The position numbers and the translations under genes were made by a program. From the NCBI GenBank assembly GCA_023489065.1, contig JAMDCL010000148.1, forward strand, positions 1 to 20,943: 20,943 nucleotides of DNA. The letters are read 5' to 3'. Of the stretch, positions 13,137 to 20,686 are shown in pieces. How positions within the stretch are numbered: position 1 is the stretch's first letter; the number at the start of each line of letters is the position of its first letter. Origin of the DNA: Deltaproteobacteria bacterium (GTDB taxonomy: Bacteria; JAMCPX01). The notes under the pieces were generated by a model that searched no databases, was not told the origin of the DNA, and was given only the letters and a program-made list of their open reading frames with translations.

Positions 13137-13946
13137 GTGAAATTCAGCAAAGGTACACAGGGGCGGTTCATGAACCGCCCTCCTTCGGAATACGGCCAGA
13201 CCATGGTGGAGTTCGTTATAGCGTTCCCGCTTGTGCTCATGAGCGTGCTCGCCATCGTTCAACTATCTTTGCTTGCCCAGACAAAGCTCTTTGTCGAATA
13301 CGCGGCATTCAATGCCGCAAGAACCGCAATCGTCCAGCCTGATAACCTCGACGATATCGCTGAATCGGCAAAATTATCTATGACGCCCATATCGCCGCGC
13401 GTTGATGCAATGGCCGGGTTGTCCGTAGTTTCAGGTGTTTTTAACAATATCGCAGGCATGTTTGGAGACGCGGGCACCCTGCTTTTGCGGTATGCATATG
13501 CAAAACAATTTACAGATGCAAAGATTGTAACAAACCCATCGCAATCCAATGATGACATTACCGTGCATGTGGATTATCTCACCCTGCTTACAATTCCCCT
13601 TATCAACAAAATCATCGGGACAAGGGCGTCCGGCATCTTGACTATGCTGTCAAACTACACAGGAGCGGACAACAACTGGATAACTGCGCTCTCGTCAATC
13701 ATCGGCACCGACTATTTCTATCCTTTATCTTCCGAAGTAACGCTTACAGTTGAGGCTTTGCATGAGCCGCTCCCGGCCGATCCGTCGCAATGCACCTACA
13801 GCTATACAGATAACCAAGGTATAAAACATACCTATACAAATGACGAGGTATATCAGTCAGGCACGTATAAAAACGGCAGACCACAGTACCATACGGATAA
13901 AGACAAAACCGGGATAAGCAGGATCGTACACCAGGAGTGTCTGTGA
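13137..13946 (+). CDS. tadE: TadE-like pseudopilin
   Basis: 269 residues from a GTG start at 13137 with GGGGA six bases upstream. A shorter start is the ATG at 13170, which lies in the centre of an embedded palindrome. The prepilin site is EYG|QTMVEFVIAFP with Glu at +5, followed by a TadE hydrophobic helix (VLMSVLAIVQLSLLAQTKLF) and the AAFNAARTAIV motif where TadE proteins normally have an AA-x-x-A-AR segment. The C-terminal domain has two Cys (SQCTY and the penultimate CL), as in TadE proteins that form a disulfide. TadE-like proteins are minor pilins needed for assembly. It overlaps the next gene by four bases. Confidence 0.85.
   Translation: MKFSKGTQGRFMNRPPSEYGQTMVEFVIAFPLVLMSVLAIVQLSLLAQTKLFVEYAAFNAARTAIVQPDNLDDIAESAKLSMTPISPRVDAMAGLSVVSGVFNNIAGMFGDAGTLLLRYAYAKQFTDAKIVTNPSQSNDDITVHVDYLTLLTIPLINKIIGTRASGILTMLSNYTGADNNWITALSSIIGTDYFYPLSSEVTLTVEALHEPLPADPSQCTYSYTDNQGIKHTYTNDEVYQSGTYKNGRPQYHTDKDKTGISRIVHQECL
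13161..13180. repeat. Perfect 20-bp palindrome supplying an in-frame ATG
   Basis: GGGCGGTTCATGAACCGCCC is a perfect palindrome. Its central ATG (13170) is in frame with the TadE-like pseudopilin and it encodes GRFMNRP. A one-mismatch copy lies at 15438-15459, in the same relation to another TadE-like gene. Confidence 0.9.
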
Positions 13947-15391
13947 GCATAATAAAATTCCGGTACAGTTCTCATGGAGAACAGGGACAGGCTATAGTTT
14001 TTGTTGTGATCACTCTTGTAACATTAATTATATTTATTGCTGCAGTTGCTAATGTTGGCAGGGAGCTTTCCTACAAAATGGATATGCAGAATACAGCGGA
14101 TAGTGCTTCCATGGCAGGTACAGTCTGGGAGGCTCGCGGACTCAATCTTATCGCGGGTCTGAATCAGGGTATTGTTCTTACGGTTGAATTGATTATTATC
14201 ATCGTAGCGGCTATTGCAATATTAGGCGTGTGCTCGGCCACCTTATGGTGGGCCGGTATTGGTGAAGCATGTGCCACTGCGCTTCCCGTGGTTTTGAACT
14301 TTGCCAATAATGCTATTCGGAGACTGTGGAACACGGCTGTCGAGATGTCAAAGCTCGAAGAAAAAATTGCCAAAAACTTTCCCTATATGGTTCCTGTAGC
14401 TGTTGAACTTGCAAGTGGAGCAAACCAGAACAACCCTATATCCATTCCGTATCCCTATCAGCCATCCGACAGCGTACCGCCGCCGCTGACGCCGCAGTCA
14501 ATCTCTCTGAATGTAGAGAAAGGGAATTTTCAGGACCTGATAAGCGCTATAATGAAGGAAATAAGCAAAACGATTGATAAGATCTTTCCCTTATTGTCTC
14601 AGGCTTTGGGATTGCTCGGGAAAGCAATAGATCCCGGCTCACTTTCATCGAATGGATCTATAGCAACGACATTTAATGATAGTCACAGCTATGATAATTA
14701 CCCGCAGGCCGAAGATGCGAATACCAAGGCGCATGAACCTGCCGGCTCGGTATCAGGTGTCACCAGTACAAAAAATATTCAGGCAGACTGGTTTTATATT
14801 ACCACCGATTATTACGACCCGGATCCCTGCAATAACTGCTCGGTTTCTGTGAGAAAACAGAGCTCCTGCACCAAAATAGTGTGGAAGAAAGATGATGCGC
14901 CGGCAGAGAAAATATCTTCATATTTTGTAAGCTGTGTTGTAAAAAATTGCGGCAATTCCGGAGGAAGTGCCGGAAGCGTCGTATCTGTTCCCTTGAAAGA
15001 GCAAGATTTTTGCAGGCTTGACCTGTCAGTGAAAACAACCACAAAAACAAGCCCGCCTTCACAACTGCCGTTCCCGATGAAACTGCATCCGCGTGCCGAA
15101 GAATTTCTCTTTATGGCAGTTGCTACGACGGACCTTGGCAAGAAGAGACCGCCGGTATTTATCAGCAACAAAAACTTACTCCCTGAAAATAAAAATCCAT
15201 GGGGCTTTGTTGCACTTTCACAGTCAAGGCCCCAAAGTCCAAGCACTAAGCCGGGGGACATTCTGCTGGAAATGGATTGGGACGCACATCTTACCAGATT
15301 CACTGCGCTGAAGGCTATCGCACAGCAGATCGGAGTAAAATCTTCCAATAGTATCATCAAGTTTATAGATGAAAAGCTTATATTGCATTGA
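13943..15391 (+). CDS. TadG-like pilus assembly protein with Cys-rich domain
   Basis: 482 residues from the GTG at 13943, chosen because AGGAG is five bases upstream and the start overlaps the preceding stop (GTGA). The N-terminus GEQG|QAIVFVVITLVTLIIFIA has a prepilin-like site but lacks the +5 Glu, as in TadG. It is followed by the Tad motif NTADSASMAGTVWEARGLN (DAAALA-type). A second strongly hydrophobic region lies at about 75-115 (VELIIIIVAAIAILGVCSAT and on). Residues about 297-358 hold six Cys (CNNC, SSC, SC, NC, FC), probably disulfide-bonded outside the cytoplasm. The C-terminus (LLEMDWDAHLTRFTALKAI) looks globular. It is likely a minor, envelope-spanning component. Confidence 0.75.
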   Translation: MSIIKFRYSSHGEQGQAIVFVVITLVTLIIFIAAVANVGRELSYKMDMQNTADSASMAGTVWEARGLNLIAGLNQGIVLTVELIIIIVAAIAILGVCSATLWWAGIGEACATALPVVLNFANNAIRRLWNTAVEMSKLEEKIAKNFPYMVPVAVELASGANQNNPISIPYPYQPSDSVPPPLTPQSISLNVEKGNFQDLISAIMKEISKTIDKIFPLLSQALGLLGKAIDPGSLSSNGSIATTFNDSHSYDNYPQAEDANTKAHEPAGSVSGVTSTKNIQADWFYITTDYYDPDPCNNCSVSVRKQSSCTKIVWKKDDAPAEKISSYFVSCVVKNCGNSGGSAGSVVSVPLKEQDFCRLDLSVKTTTKTSPPSQLPFPMKLHPRAEEFLFMAVATTDLGKKRPPVFISNKNLLPENKNPWGFVALSQSRPQSPSTKPGDILLEMDWDAHLTRFTALKAIAQQIGVKSSNSIIKFIDEKLILH

Positions 15392-15437
15392 AGGACTATG
15401 GAGTTTATGAACGAGAGGATTCTAAAGTTAAAAAGGA

Positions 15438-15459
15438 GGGGCGGTTCATGAATCGCCCC
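15438..15459. repeat. Palindrome copy at the start of the second TadE-like gene
   Basis: GGGGCGGTTCATGAATCGCC plus CC is a 22-bp palindrome with one G-T mismatch (wobble-paired in RNA). Its central ATG (15448) is preceded by AAGGAGG (15433-15439) at eight bases. The element therefore provides the most plausible start codon of the gene, yet would also fold the start into a hairpin. Confidence 0.85.
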
Positions 15460-16086
15460 GTCATTCCTACAAAAGTTGGGACCCGTTTTTTAAAGAGATT
15501 TCTTCTGGATTCTCGTTTACACGGGAATAACAATAAAATGGTCAGCGCGACGGGACAATCCATAACGGAATTTATCATTGTATTCCCCATGCTGTTGCTC
15601 ATGCTGTGCACTGTGATCTTTTTTGCGAGGATGCTCGTATTGAAACAGCGATCGGTGACAGCCGTGCGCTATATTGCATGGTACGCTGGAAGGAATGGAG
15701 GCAATGAGCCGTCTCAAGATACGATAAAGACCCTTTTTTTCAATAAAAGCTCTTCCATCGCCATAACGCACCCGTCACCAAGCATCGGTTTTTCCGGAAA
15801 TTCTCTCGGTGATCTCGGAAGCGTGCTGGGAAGTGTGGCAGGTATCGACGGTACTGCTCTCCGGGTACAGGGAGACCATTATCCGTTTTTACAGCAAAAA
15901 TCCAGTACCGGTTCACAGCATTTTGTATTTATGGATACATGGAAGGATAGTGGCATTACAGGGAAGGCGTTGAAGTACGGTCTCTGGGCTATTGCCGTGG
16001 CAAAAGGTTTTCAAAATGGGAGCGGCAGTAATAATGGTGGGAATAACAGCATTGATCTTGAAAATCCATCTATCTTCGGCAACTAA
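15448..16086 (+). CDS. tadE: Second TadE-like pseudopilin
   Basis: 212 residues from the ATG at 15448, which has AAGGAGG eight bases upstream. Other in-frame choices are a TTG at 15388 overlapping the previous stop, and an ATG at 15538 that would leave a six-residue leader and has only a weak ribosome site. The prepilin motif SATG|QSITEFIIVFPMLLLM has Glu at +5. The helix is followed by VLKQRSVTAVRYIAWYAGRN, where TadE proteins carry an Arg after the helix. The C-terminus is Gly/Asn/Ser-rich (QNGSGSNNGGNNS). The leader is about 36 residues, mostly encoded by two repeat elements (the palindrome and a 72-bp inverted repeat), so it is not under ordinary constraint. The next gene starts one base after the stop. 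Confidence 0.75.
   Translation: MNRPVIPTKVGTRFLKRFLLDSRLHGNNNKMVSATGQSITEFIIVFPMLLLMLCTVIFFARMLVLKQRSVTAVRYIAWYAGRNGGNEPSQDTIKTLFFNKSSSIAITHPSPSIGFSGNSLGDLGSVLGSVAGIDGTALRVQGDHYPFLQQKSSTGSQHFVFMDTWKDSGITGKALKYGLWAIAVAKGFQNGSGSNNGGNNSIDLENPSIFGN
15460..15531. repeat. Short inverted-repeat element inside a CDS leader
   Basis: GTCATTCC (15460-15467) pairs with GGAATAAC (15524-15531) with one mismatch. The right part, CTGGATTCTCGTTTACACGG, is close to the element at 2236-2324. It abuts the palindrome at 15438-15459 and is translated as part of the prepilin leader if the upstream start is used. Confidence 0.6.
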
Positions 16087-16087
16087 C

Positions 16088-16801
16088 ATGGGCAAGCGAC
16101 ACAGGAACCATGTACGATTCATACTGTTGGTCTTTTTGCTTGTTAGTTTATTTTTTGTATCCAAAAGCAAAAGCACCCTCTACGATCTGTTTTCTTCCGA
16201 AGGTACCTTCGATAACATGCCGCACGACACACTGCATTTTAAAGTAAATGGTCAGGATATGGATCTGCTGGTCAGGAATCAGGACGATAACGGAGTACTG
16301 CTTTCAAAGGTGCGCAACAACAAATCACTCCCGTTTTATCGAGATAAAAACGGCGGGCTGTCCGTACATGTGCATGGAGGTATTGACAAAGAAAGACTGT
16401 CCTCGCCCGGCGCACTCATGTCGATGATAGAGCCTTTCATGGGCTTTGTAAACGGGCATTCCACAAAATACGTGAGTCTGCGGCTCGACAAAGAATTCGA
16501 TGCAAACAGGTTTTTAGACACCGCTGTCCGTGACTCTGAAGACCTTCCTGTGTACCCGTCTGCCGAAAAAATAAACATCCTGCAAACAAAACAATTCTGC
16601 CTGGGCCATTATAAGGCGCAGGCAACCGCGGGCGCGGTTCTTGTTTATTATGATTCCCGGCTCAAATCTCAGGGTTATAAAAAATTGCGTGAGGCGAATG
16701 GTATGGCACTGTATCAATCCGCCATACGCCTGATGATAGTAAATGTGGAAGAAGAAGCGGACTATGTTTCAATCATTACCTATACCGTCAAAAACAAATA
16801 A
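16088..16801 (+). CDS. Membrane-anchored protein of unknown family in the pilus operon
   Basis: 237 residues from the ATG at 16088, one base after the TadE-like stop; the frame is open 32 codons upstream but those overlap the previous gene. The N-terminus (MGKRHRNHVRFILLVFLLVSLFFVSKS) is basic followed by one membrane helix, so the rest should lie outside the cytoplasm. The domain has no motif I recognise: it has two alpha/beta-looking halves (MDLLVRNQDDNGVLLSKVRN; VLVYYDSRLKSQGYKKLREA) and a single Cys. There is no prepilin site. Position between pseudopilins and a second Flp-like gene suggests an accessory assembly factor. Confidence 0.7.
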   Translation: MGKRHRNHVRFILLVFLLVSLFFVSKSKSTLYDLFSSEGTFDNMPHDTLHFKVNGQDMDLLVRNQDDNGVLLSKVRNNKSLPFYRDKNGGLSVHVHGGIDKERLSSPGALMSMIEPFMGFVNGHSTKYVSLRLDKEFDANRFLDTAVRDSEDLPVYPSAEKINILQTKQFCLGHYKAQATAGAVLVYYDSRLKSQGYKKLREANGMALYQSAIRLMIVNVEEEADYVSIITYTVKNK

Positions 16802-16940
16802 AGGTCAGGCGATGGTAGAATACCTGCTTGTTACCGCTGTCCTTTCCATAAGCGCAGGCATAGCCGTAAAAATGCTTGGTACGGCACTATCGGCTTATTT
16901 TAGCTTTCTCGTGGGATTTATTGCATTACCCATACCATAG
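16764..16940 (+). CDS. Second Flp-like prepilin
   Basis: 58 residues from the ATG at 16764; an ATG at 16743 would add seven. Neither has a good ribosome site, so translation probably depends on the overlapping upstream gene. The prepilin site NKG|QAMVEYLLVTAVLSI has Glu at +5 and Tyr at +6 as in Flp. After the first helix it stays hydrophobic to the end (ALSAYFSFLVGFIALPIP), unlike the polar tail of the first pilin. It is therefore a poor candidate for the main fibre subunit and more likely a minor or anchoring pilin. Confidence 0.7.
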   Translation: MFQSLPIPSKTNKGQAMVEYLLVTAVLSISAGIAVKMLGTALSAYFSFLVGFIALPIP

Positions 16941-16948
16941 GAGAACAT

Positions 16949-17737
16949 ATGAAACTTGAAAAGAATAAAAAATTGCTCGTAGGAATTGCAAGCGGGATAA
17001 TCGCAATCATACTGGTTCAACTTTATCTTGCAGCATTCAGGCATTCTGTTTACAGCGAACTTGAGACAATTGATGTACTTGTGGCCAAAACAGACATAAA
17101 ACCGGGCTCGATTGTCACAAAAGACAATATCACGTCAAAACCTCAGCCCAAGCGGTACCTGTCTCACAACACAATCCAGCAGAAGGATGAAGATGCCGTG
17201 ATTGGCCATAGGGCAGTCATGCAGGTGGAAAAAGGAGAACCCCTTCAATGGACAATGCTTGGAGCGGCAAAAGGCTCGGGGTTTACCTCTCTGATAAAGG
17301 AGAACGAAAGGGCAATATCCATTGCAGTTGACAACCAGAGCAGTGTATCCGGTTTGATAAGACCGGGCGATCATGTCGATATCCTCGGTACCTTTTCGTT
17401 TCCGGTATCGAGCGGAGCAACAAAACTTGCAACCATTACCCTGCTTCAGAATGTTACGGTACTTGCAACAGGAGGTATATGGGGAAGAGGACTTCAGGAA
17501 TCAGAACCTTACAGCTATAACAGCTTAACGCTTGCCGTTTCAACAATTGAAGCGGAACTGCTTACCTTTGCGTCTGAAAGAGCACGATTGAATTTTGTTT
17601 TAAGAAACGTGGACAACATACAGGCAGAAGAGATTATGCCGGTTGTAGGATGGGAAAACATCATGAAGATCGGCAACCTTAAACAGATTCAGCATGAGCG
17701 AAACATCCGGGTAATAAAAGGCAGGGGCGGAGAGTAG
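16949..17737 (+). CDS. rcpC: Tad pilus assembly protein RcpC/CpaB
   Basis: 262 residues, the usual size. One N-terminal membrane helix (about 6-27) is followed by a SAF domain (about 41-105; VLVAKTDIKPGSIVTKDNIT and GHRAVMQVEKGEPL) and the RcpC/CpaB domain (AISIAVDNQSSVSGLIRPGD, HVDILGTF, VTVLATGG, TLAVSTIEAELLTFASERA). The protein is periplasmic and works with the secretin in Tad secretion. AGGAGA lies five bases before the ATG. The gap to the secretin gene is five bases. Confidence 0.93.
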   Translation: MKLEKNKKLLVGIASGIIAIILVQLYLAAFRHSVYSELETIDVLVAKTDIKPGSIVTKDNITSKPQPKRYLSHNTIQQKDEDAVIGHRAVMQVEKGEPLQWTMLGAAKGSGFTSLIKENERAISIAVDNQSSVSGLIRPGDHVDILGTFSFPVSSGATKLATITLLQNVTVLATGGIWGRGLQESEPYSYNSLTLAVSTIEAELLTFASERARLNFVLRNVDNIQAEEIMPVVGWENIMKIGNLKQIQHERNIRVIKGRGGE

Positions 17738-17742
17738 GGAAA

Positions 17743-19017
17743 ATGGGTAAAAAAAGAAACAATAGGGCATATAGGTCATATATGACCTATTTCCTTTTTG
17801 GCTTGCTCGTCCTTGTACCGCATATCGCGTATGCCAATGAAAACATCATCTCCCTGGTGCAAGGACAAAGCAGGGTCATTGAGCAGCCGAACATAGCAAA
17901 GGTTGCAATCGGCGATGCGACTATTGCAAGCGTAAAGGTCATAAACAGCAGTCAACTTATGATCACGGGCATATCAAGAGGTATAACGAACCTCTCTCTA
18001 TGGCAGGTCTCCGGTAAAAAGAAAGATTTCACTATACGGGTTACCGTTGAAGACATTAAGCTTGTTGCTTTCGATGTTAAGGAACTCCTGCATGATATCG
18101 AAGGTATAAAAACAACGATCATTGGCAATAGGGTCGTACTCGAAGGACAGGTAATAAAGGCCGATGATTACGATAAGATTGAAAAAGTGATTGCTCTGTA
18201 TCCCCAGGTAATAAATTTTGTAAAAAAGAACAATGTACGCCTCGATAAGATGGTACAGATAGATGTCAAGATGATGGAGGTTGATAAAGGGTTTGCTAAA
18301 AATATCGGAATTGGCTGGCCTCAAACAATTTCTCTATCATCAGAATTCAAAGGCGCATATCCGGCACTCGACAACCAAGCCCGTATAGGTGCCTTTTCTG
18401 TTGCAGGCTCTATTCTATCTGATTTTGGTTTTGTGTTTAATTTGATGGTTGCCAATAATCTTGGAAGGGTTCTCAGTAATCCTGTCCTTGTCTGCCGCTC
18501 AGGCGATCAAGCAAGCTTCATTGCAGGTGGAGAAATACCAATACCAAGCACGTCAACTTTGGGGCAAACAAACGTGAATTGGAAAGAATTCGGTGTGATC
18601 CTTAACATACAGCCTGCAACCGATGAATTTAACAATATAAGTCTTAAAATACATGCGGAGACAAGCGACATCGATATGGCGAATGCTGTTTCTGCAAACG
18701 GCATTAATCTGCCTGCATTTGTCACACGAAAAACAGAAACCGTTGTGAATCTTACACAGGGCGAGACACTGGTTCTATCCGAGCTTTTAAGTGATAAAGG
18801 GTTTAAAAGTGTTGCCAAGTTCCCTTTATTGGGCAGCATACCGATTATAGGCGAGTTGTTTAAATCCAGAAAATACCAGTACGCACAATCACAATTCCTG
18901 GTGTTTATAACACCGGCAATCATAAGACCCGGCAGTATAGATACGACAAGGATAAAGGAGATGAACCGGAGATATAATGATGCCGGCAAATCCCTGGGGT
19001 ACGATCCATTAGACTAA
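17743..19017 (+). CDS. rcpA: Tad outer-membrane secretin RcpA/CpaC
   Basis: 424 residues. The signal peptide ends near HIAYA|NE (about residue 32). Then come the N-terminal pilus-secretion domain (LVQGQSRVIEQPNIAKVAIG...ITGISRGITNLSLW), a BON-like segment (about 110-150; IEGIKTTIIGNRVVLEGQVI), and the secretin core (about 190-400). The core shows VLSNPVLVCRSGDQASFIAG, GEIPIP, VILNIQP, FVTRKTETVVNLTQGETLVL and the C-terminal FPLLGSIPIIGELFKS motif. It forms the outer-membrane channel through which the Flp fibre passes. The start has GGAGAGTAGGG upstream. A 20-bp perfect palindrome lies within the signal-peptide codons. Confidence 0.95.
   Translation: MGKKRNNRAYRSYMTYFLFGLLVLVPHIAYANENIISLVQGQSRVIEQPNIAKVAIGDATIASVKVINSSQLMITGISRGITNLSLWQVSGKKKDFTIRVTVEDIKLVAFDVKELLHDIEGIKTTIIGNRVVLEGQVIKADDYDKIEKVIALYPQVINFVKKNNVRLDKMVQIDVKMMEVDKGFAKNIGIGWPQTISLSSEFKGAYPALDNQARIGAFSVAGSILSDFGFVFNLMVANNLGRVLSNPVLVCRSGDQASFIAGGEIPIPSTSTLGQTNVNWKEFGVILNIQPATDEFNNISLKIHAETSDIDMANAVSANGINLPAFVTRKTETVVNLTQGETLVLSELLSDKGFKSVAKFPLLGSIPIIGELFKSRKYQYAQSQFLVFITPAIIRPGSIDTTRIKEMNRRYNDAGKSLGYDPLD
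17771..17790. repeat. Perfect 20-bp palindrome near the secretin gene start
   Basis: ATAGGTCATATATGACCTAT is fully self-complementary, 28 bases after the start codon, followed by TTTCCTTTTT. In mRNA it could form a hairpin; in DNA it could be a protein site. It encodes ...RSYMTY of the signal peptide. Confidence 0.7.
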
Positions 19018-19018
19018 T

Positions 19019-20686
19019 ATGCTTGAGATAGAAATTATGAAGAAGGGCACAAAAATATTTACGACATCAATACAGTTACAAGCTGTTATCGGCAGGTCAC
19101 CGGATGTTGATGTAAGGCTTGATGATACCCTGTGTTCAAGAAAACATCTCAAGATATTCAAACAGGACGACATATGGTTCGCAACCGATATGAATAGCTC
19201 GAACGGTACATTCTACAATGAACGGCGTTTGTTGGAATCCGTTGTTCTTCATGAAGGAGACAAGCTAAAAATCGGGTCGTACGAGGTTTTTGTAAAACAT
19301 ATCGCGGACACTATACAGGGTAACGGATCGCAGGGACTTCCGGCGGAAGAAACGGTTTCTCCTGCTTTGGTCCATGAACCTGTTTTATCTTATTCTGCAC
19401 AGCACAGCTTAACTGCTGAAAAGCTCGACAATCTAAAACAGGAGATACACCGGCTGTTGCTCGATGAACTCGATCTTAAAAATATCGATCTTTCAAAGCT
19501 GAAAACATCCGAGGTAAAACGTAAGGCTACCGGGGCTGTAAAGAGTATTATAGCTCAATTAAAAACAAACAACATCTTAGACACCCCCATAGATGAAGCA
19601 ATCCTGCTTCAGGATGTTATTGATGAAGCCCTTGGCCTTGGTCCAATAGAGTCTTTGCTTGAGAATAAATCTATAACCGAGGTTATGATAAATGCCAAAG
19701 ATCAGATTTACATCGAGGAAAGCGGCAAACTTCAAAAGACTCAATTAAGGTTTTCGTCCGACAGGGCTATCATGAGTGTTATCGAGAGGATCGTTTCACC
19801 CATAGGAAGGAGGATAGACGAGAGTTCCCCGACAGTAGACGCCAGGTTAAAGGACGGCTCAAGGGTGCATGTAATAATACCGCCGCTTGCGATAAAGGGT
19901 CCTACAATTACTATAAGAAAGTTTTCAAAAACGCCTTATGCCATTGACGATCTCATAAAGTTTGGTTCTTTAACGGAAAAGATGTCGGAATTTTTAAAAA
20001 TAGCGATCGGAACACGGAAAAATATCATTATTTCCGGCGGGACGGGTTCCGGGAAAACAACTCTGCTCAATGTGCTTTCAAATTTTATTACGCAAGACGA
20101 ACGCATATTAACTATCGAGGATGCCGCGGAGCTGAAACTAAATCAACCGCACGTTGTTGCCCTTGAGGCAAGACCTGCGAACATTGAGGGCAAGGGTGCG
20201 ATAACCATCAGGGAGCTGGTACGCAATGCACTGCGCATGAGGCCTGACAGGATTATTGTTGGTGAGTGCAGGGGCGGGGAGGCACTTGATATGCTTCAGG
20301 CTATGAATACAGGCCATGACGGCTCACTCACGACGCTGCATGCCAATAGTCCGAGAGACGCACTCTCAAGGCTGGAGACCATGGTTTTGATGTCCGGTAT
20401 GGAGCTCCCCGTCAAGGCGATACGCGAGCAGATAAAGTCGGCCGTTGATCTCATTGTCCAGCAGACGAGGTTCAAGGATGGCATACGACGAATATCGGCT
20501 ATTACCGAGGTTCAAGGTATGGAAGGCGACACCGTGGTACTTCAGGACATTTTTGCGTTCGAGGCCGGTGAGATCGATCAAGCCGGTAAAATAACGGGCG
20601 GGTTTAAACCAACAGGCTTTGTTCCGAAGTTCGTAGAAGAACTACGCGCACACCGGATCGATGTACCTCAGGAGATCTTCCAGTGA
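19019..20686 (+). CDS. tadA: FHA domain fused to TadA/CpaF secretion ATPase
   Basis: 555 residues. An N-terminal FHA domain (about 3-95) has the expected phosphothreonine-binding residues: GRS (25-27), SRKH (40-43) and NSSNGT (59-64). A Pro/Ser linker follows, then the CpaF ATPase (about 140-545): GGTGSGKTT Walker A with Lys346, the DERILTIEDAAEL Asp-box region, the RIIVGECRGGEALDML Walker B region with Glu416, and the TGHDGSLTTLHANSPRDALS His-box. Standard TadA is 400-470 residues and lacks the FHA part. The hexameric ATPase powers Flp assembly from the cytoplasm; the FHA domain suggests control by a Ser/Thr kinase, though no kinase is in the window. It starts one base after the secretin stop and overlaps tadB by four bases. 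Confidence 0.95.
   Translation: MLEIEIMKKGTKIFTTSIQLQAVIGRSPDVDVRLDDTLCSRKHLKIFKQDDIWFATDMNSSNGTFYNERRLLESVVLHEGDKLKIGSYEVFVKHIADTIQGNGSQGLPAEETVSPALVHEPVLSYSAQHSLTAEKLDNLKQEIHRLLLDELDLKNIDLSKLKTSEVKRKATGAVKSIIAQLKTNNILDTPIDEAILLQDVIDEALGLGPIESLLENKSITEVMINAKDQIYIEESGKLQKTQLRFSSDRAIMSVIERIVSPIGRRIDESSPTVDARLKDGSRVHVIIPPLAIKGPTITIRKFSKTPYAIDDLIKFGSLTEKMSEFLKIAIGTRKNIIISGGTGSGKTTLLNVLSNFITQDERILTIEDAAELKLNQPHVVALEARPANIEGKGAITIRELVRNALRMRPDRIIVGECRGGEALDMLQAMNTGHDGSLTTLHANSPRDALSRLETMVLMSGMELPVKAIREQIKSAVDLIVQQTRFKDGIRRISAITEVQGMEGDTVVLQDIFAFEAGEIDQAGKITGGFKPTGFVPKFVEELRAHRIDVPQEIFQ

Noticed and set aside
12807..13262. Minus-strand ORF of 151 codons opposite the pilin
   Set aside because: The plus strand carries an unmistakable Flp pilin and TadE start with good ribosome sites; the minus frame has low-complexity His/Glu/Arg composition.
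14812..15360. Minus-strand ORF of 182 codons within the TadG-like gene
   Set aside because: It lies entirely opposite a well-supported gene and has no family features.
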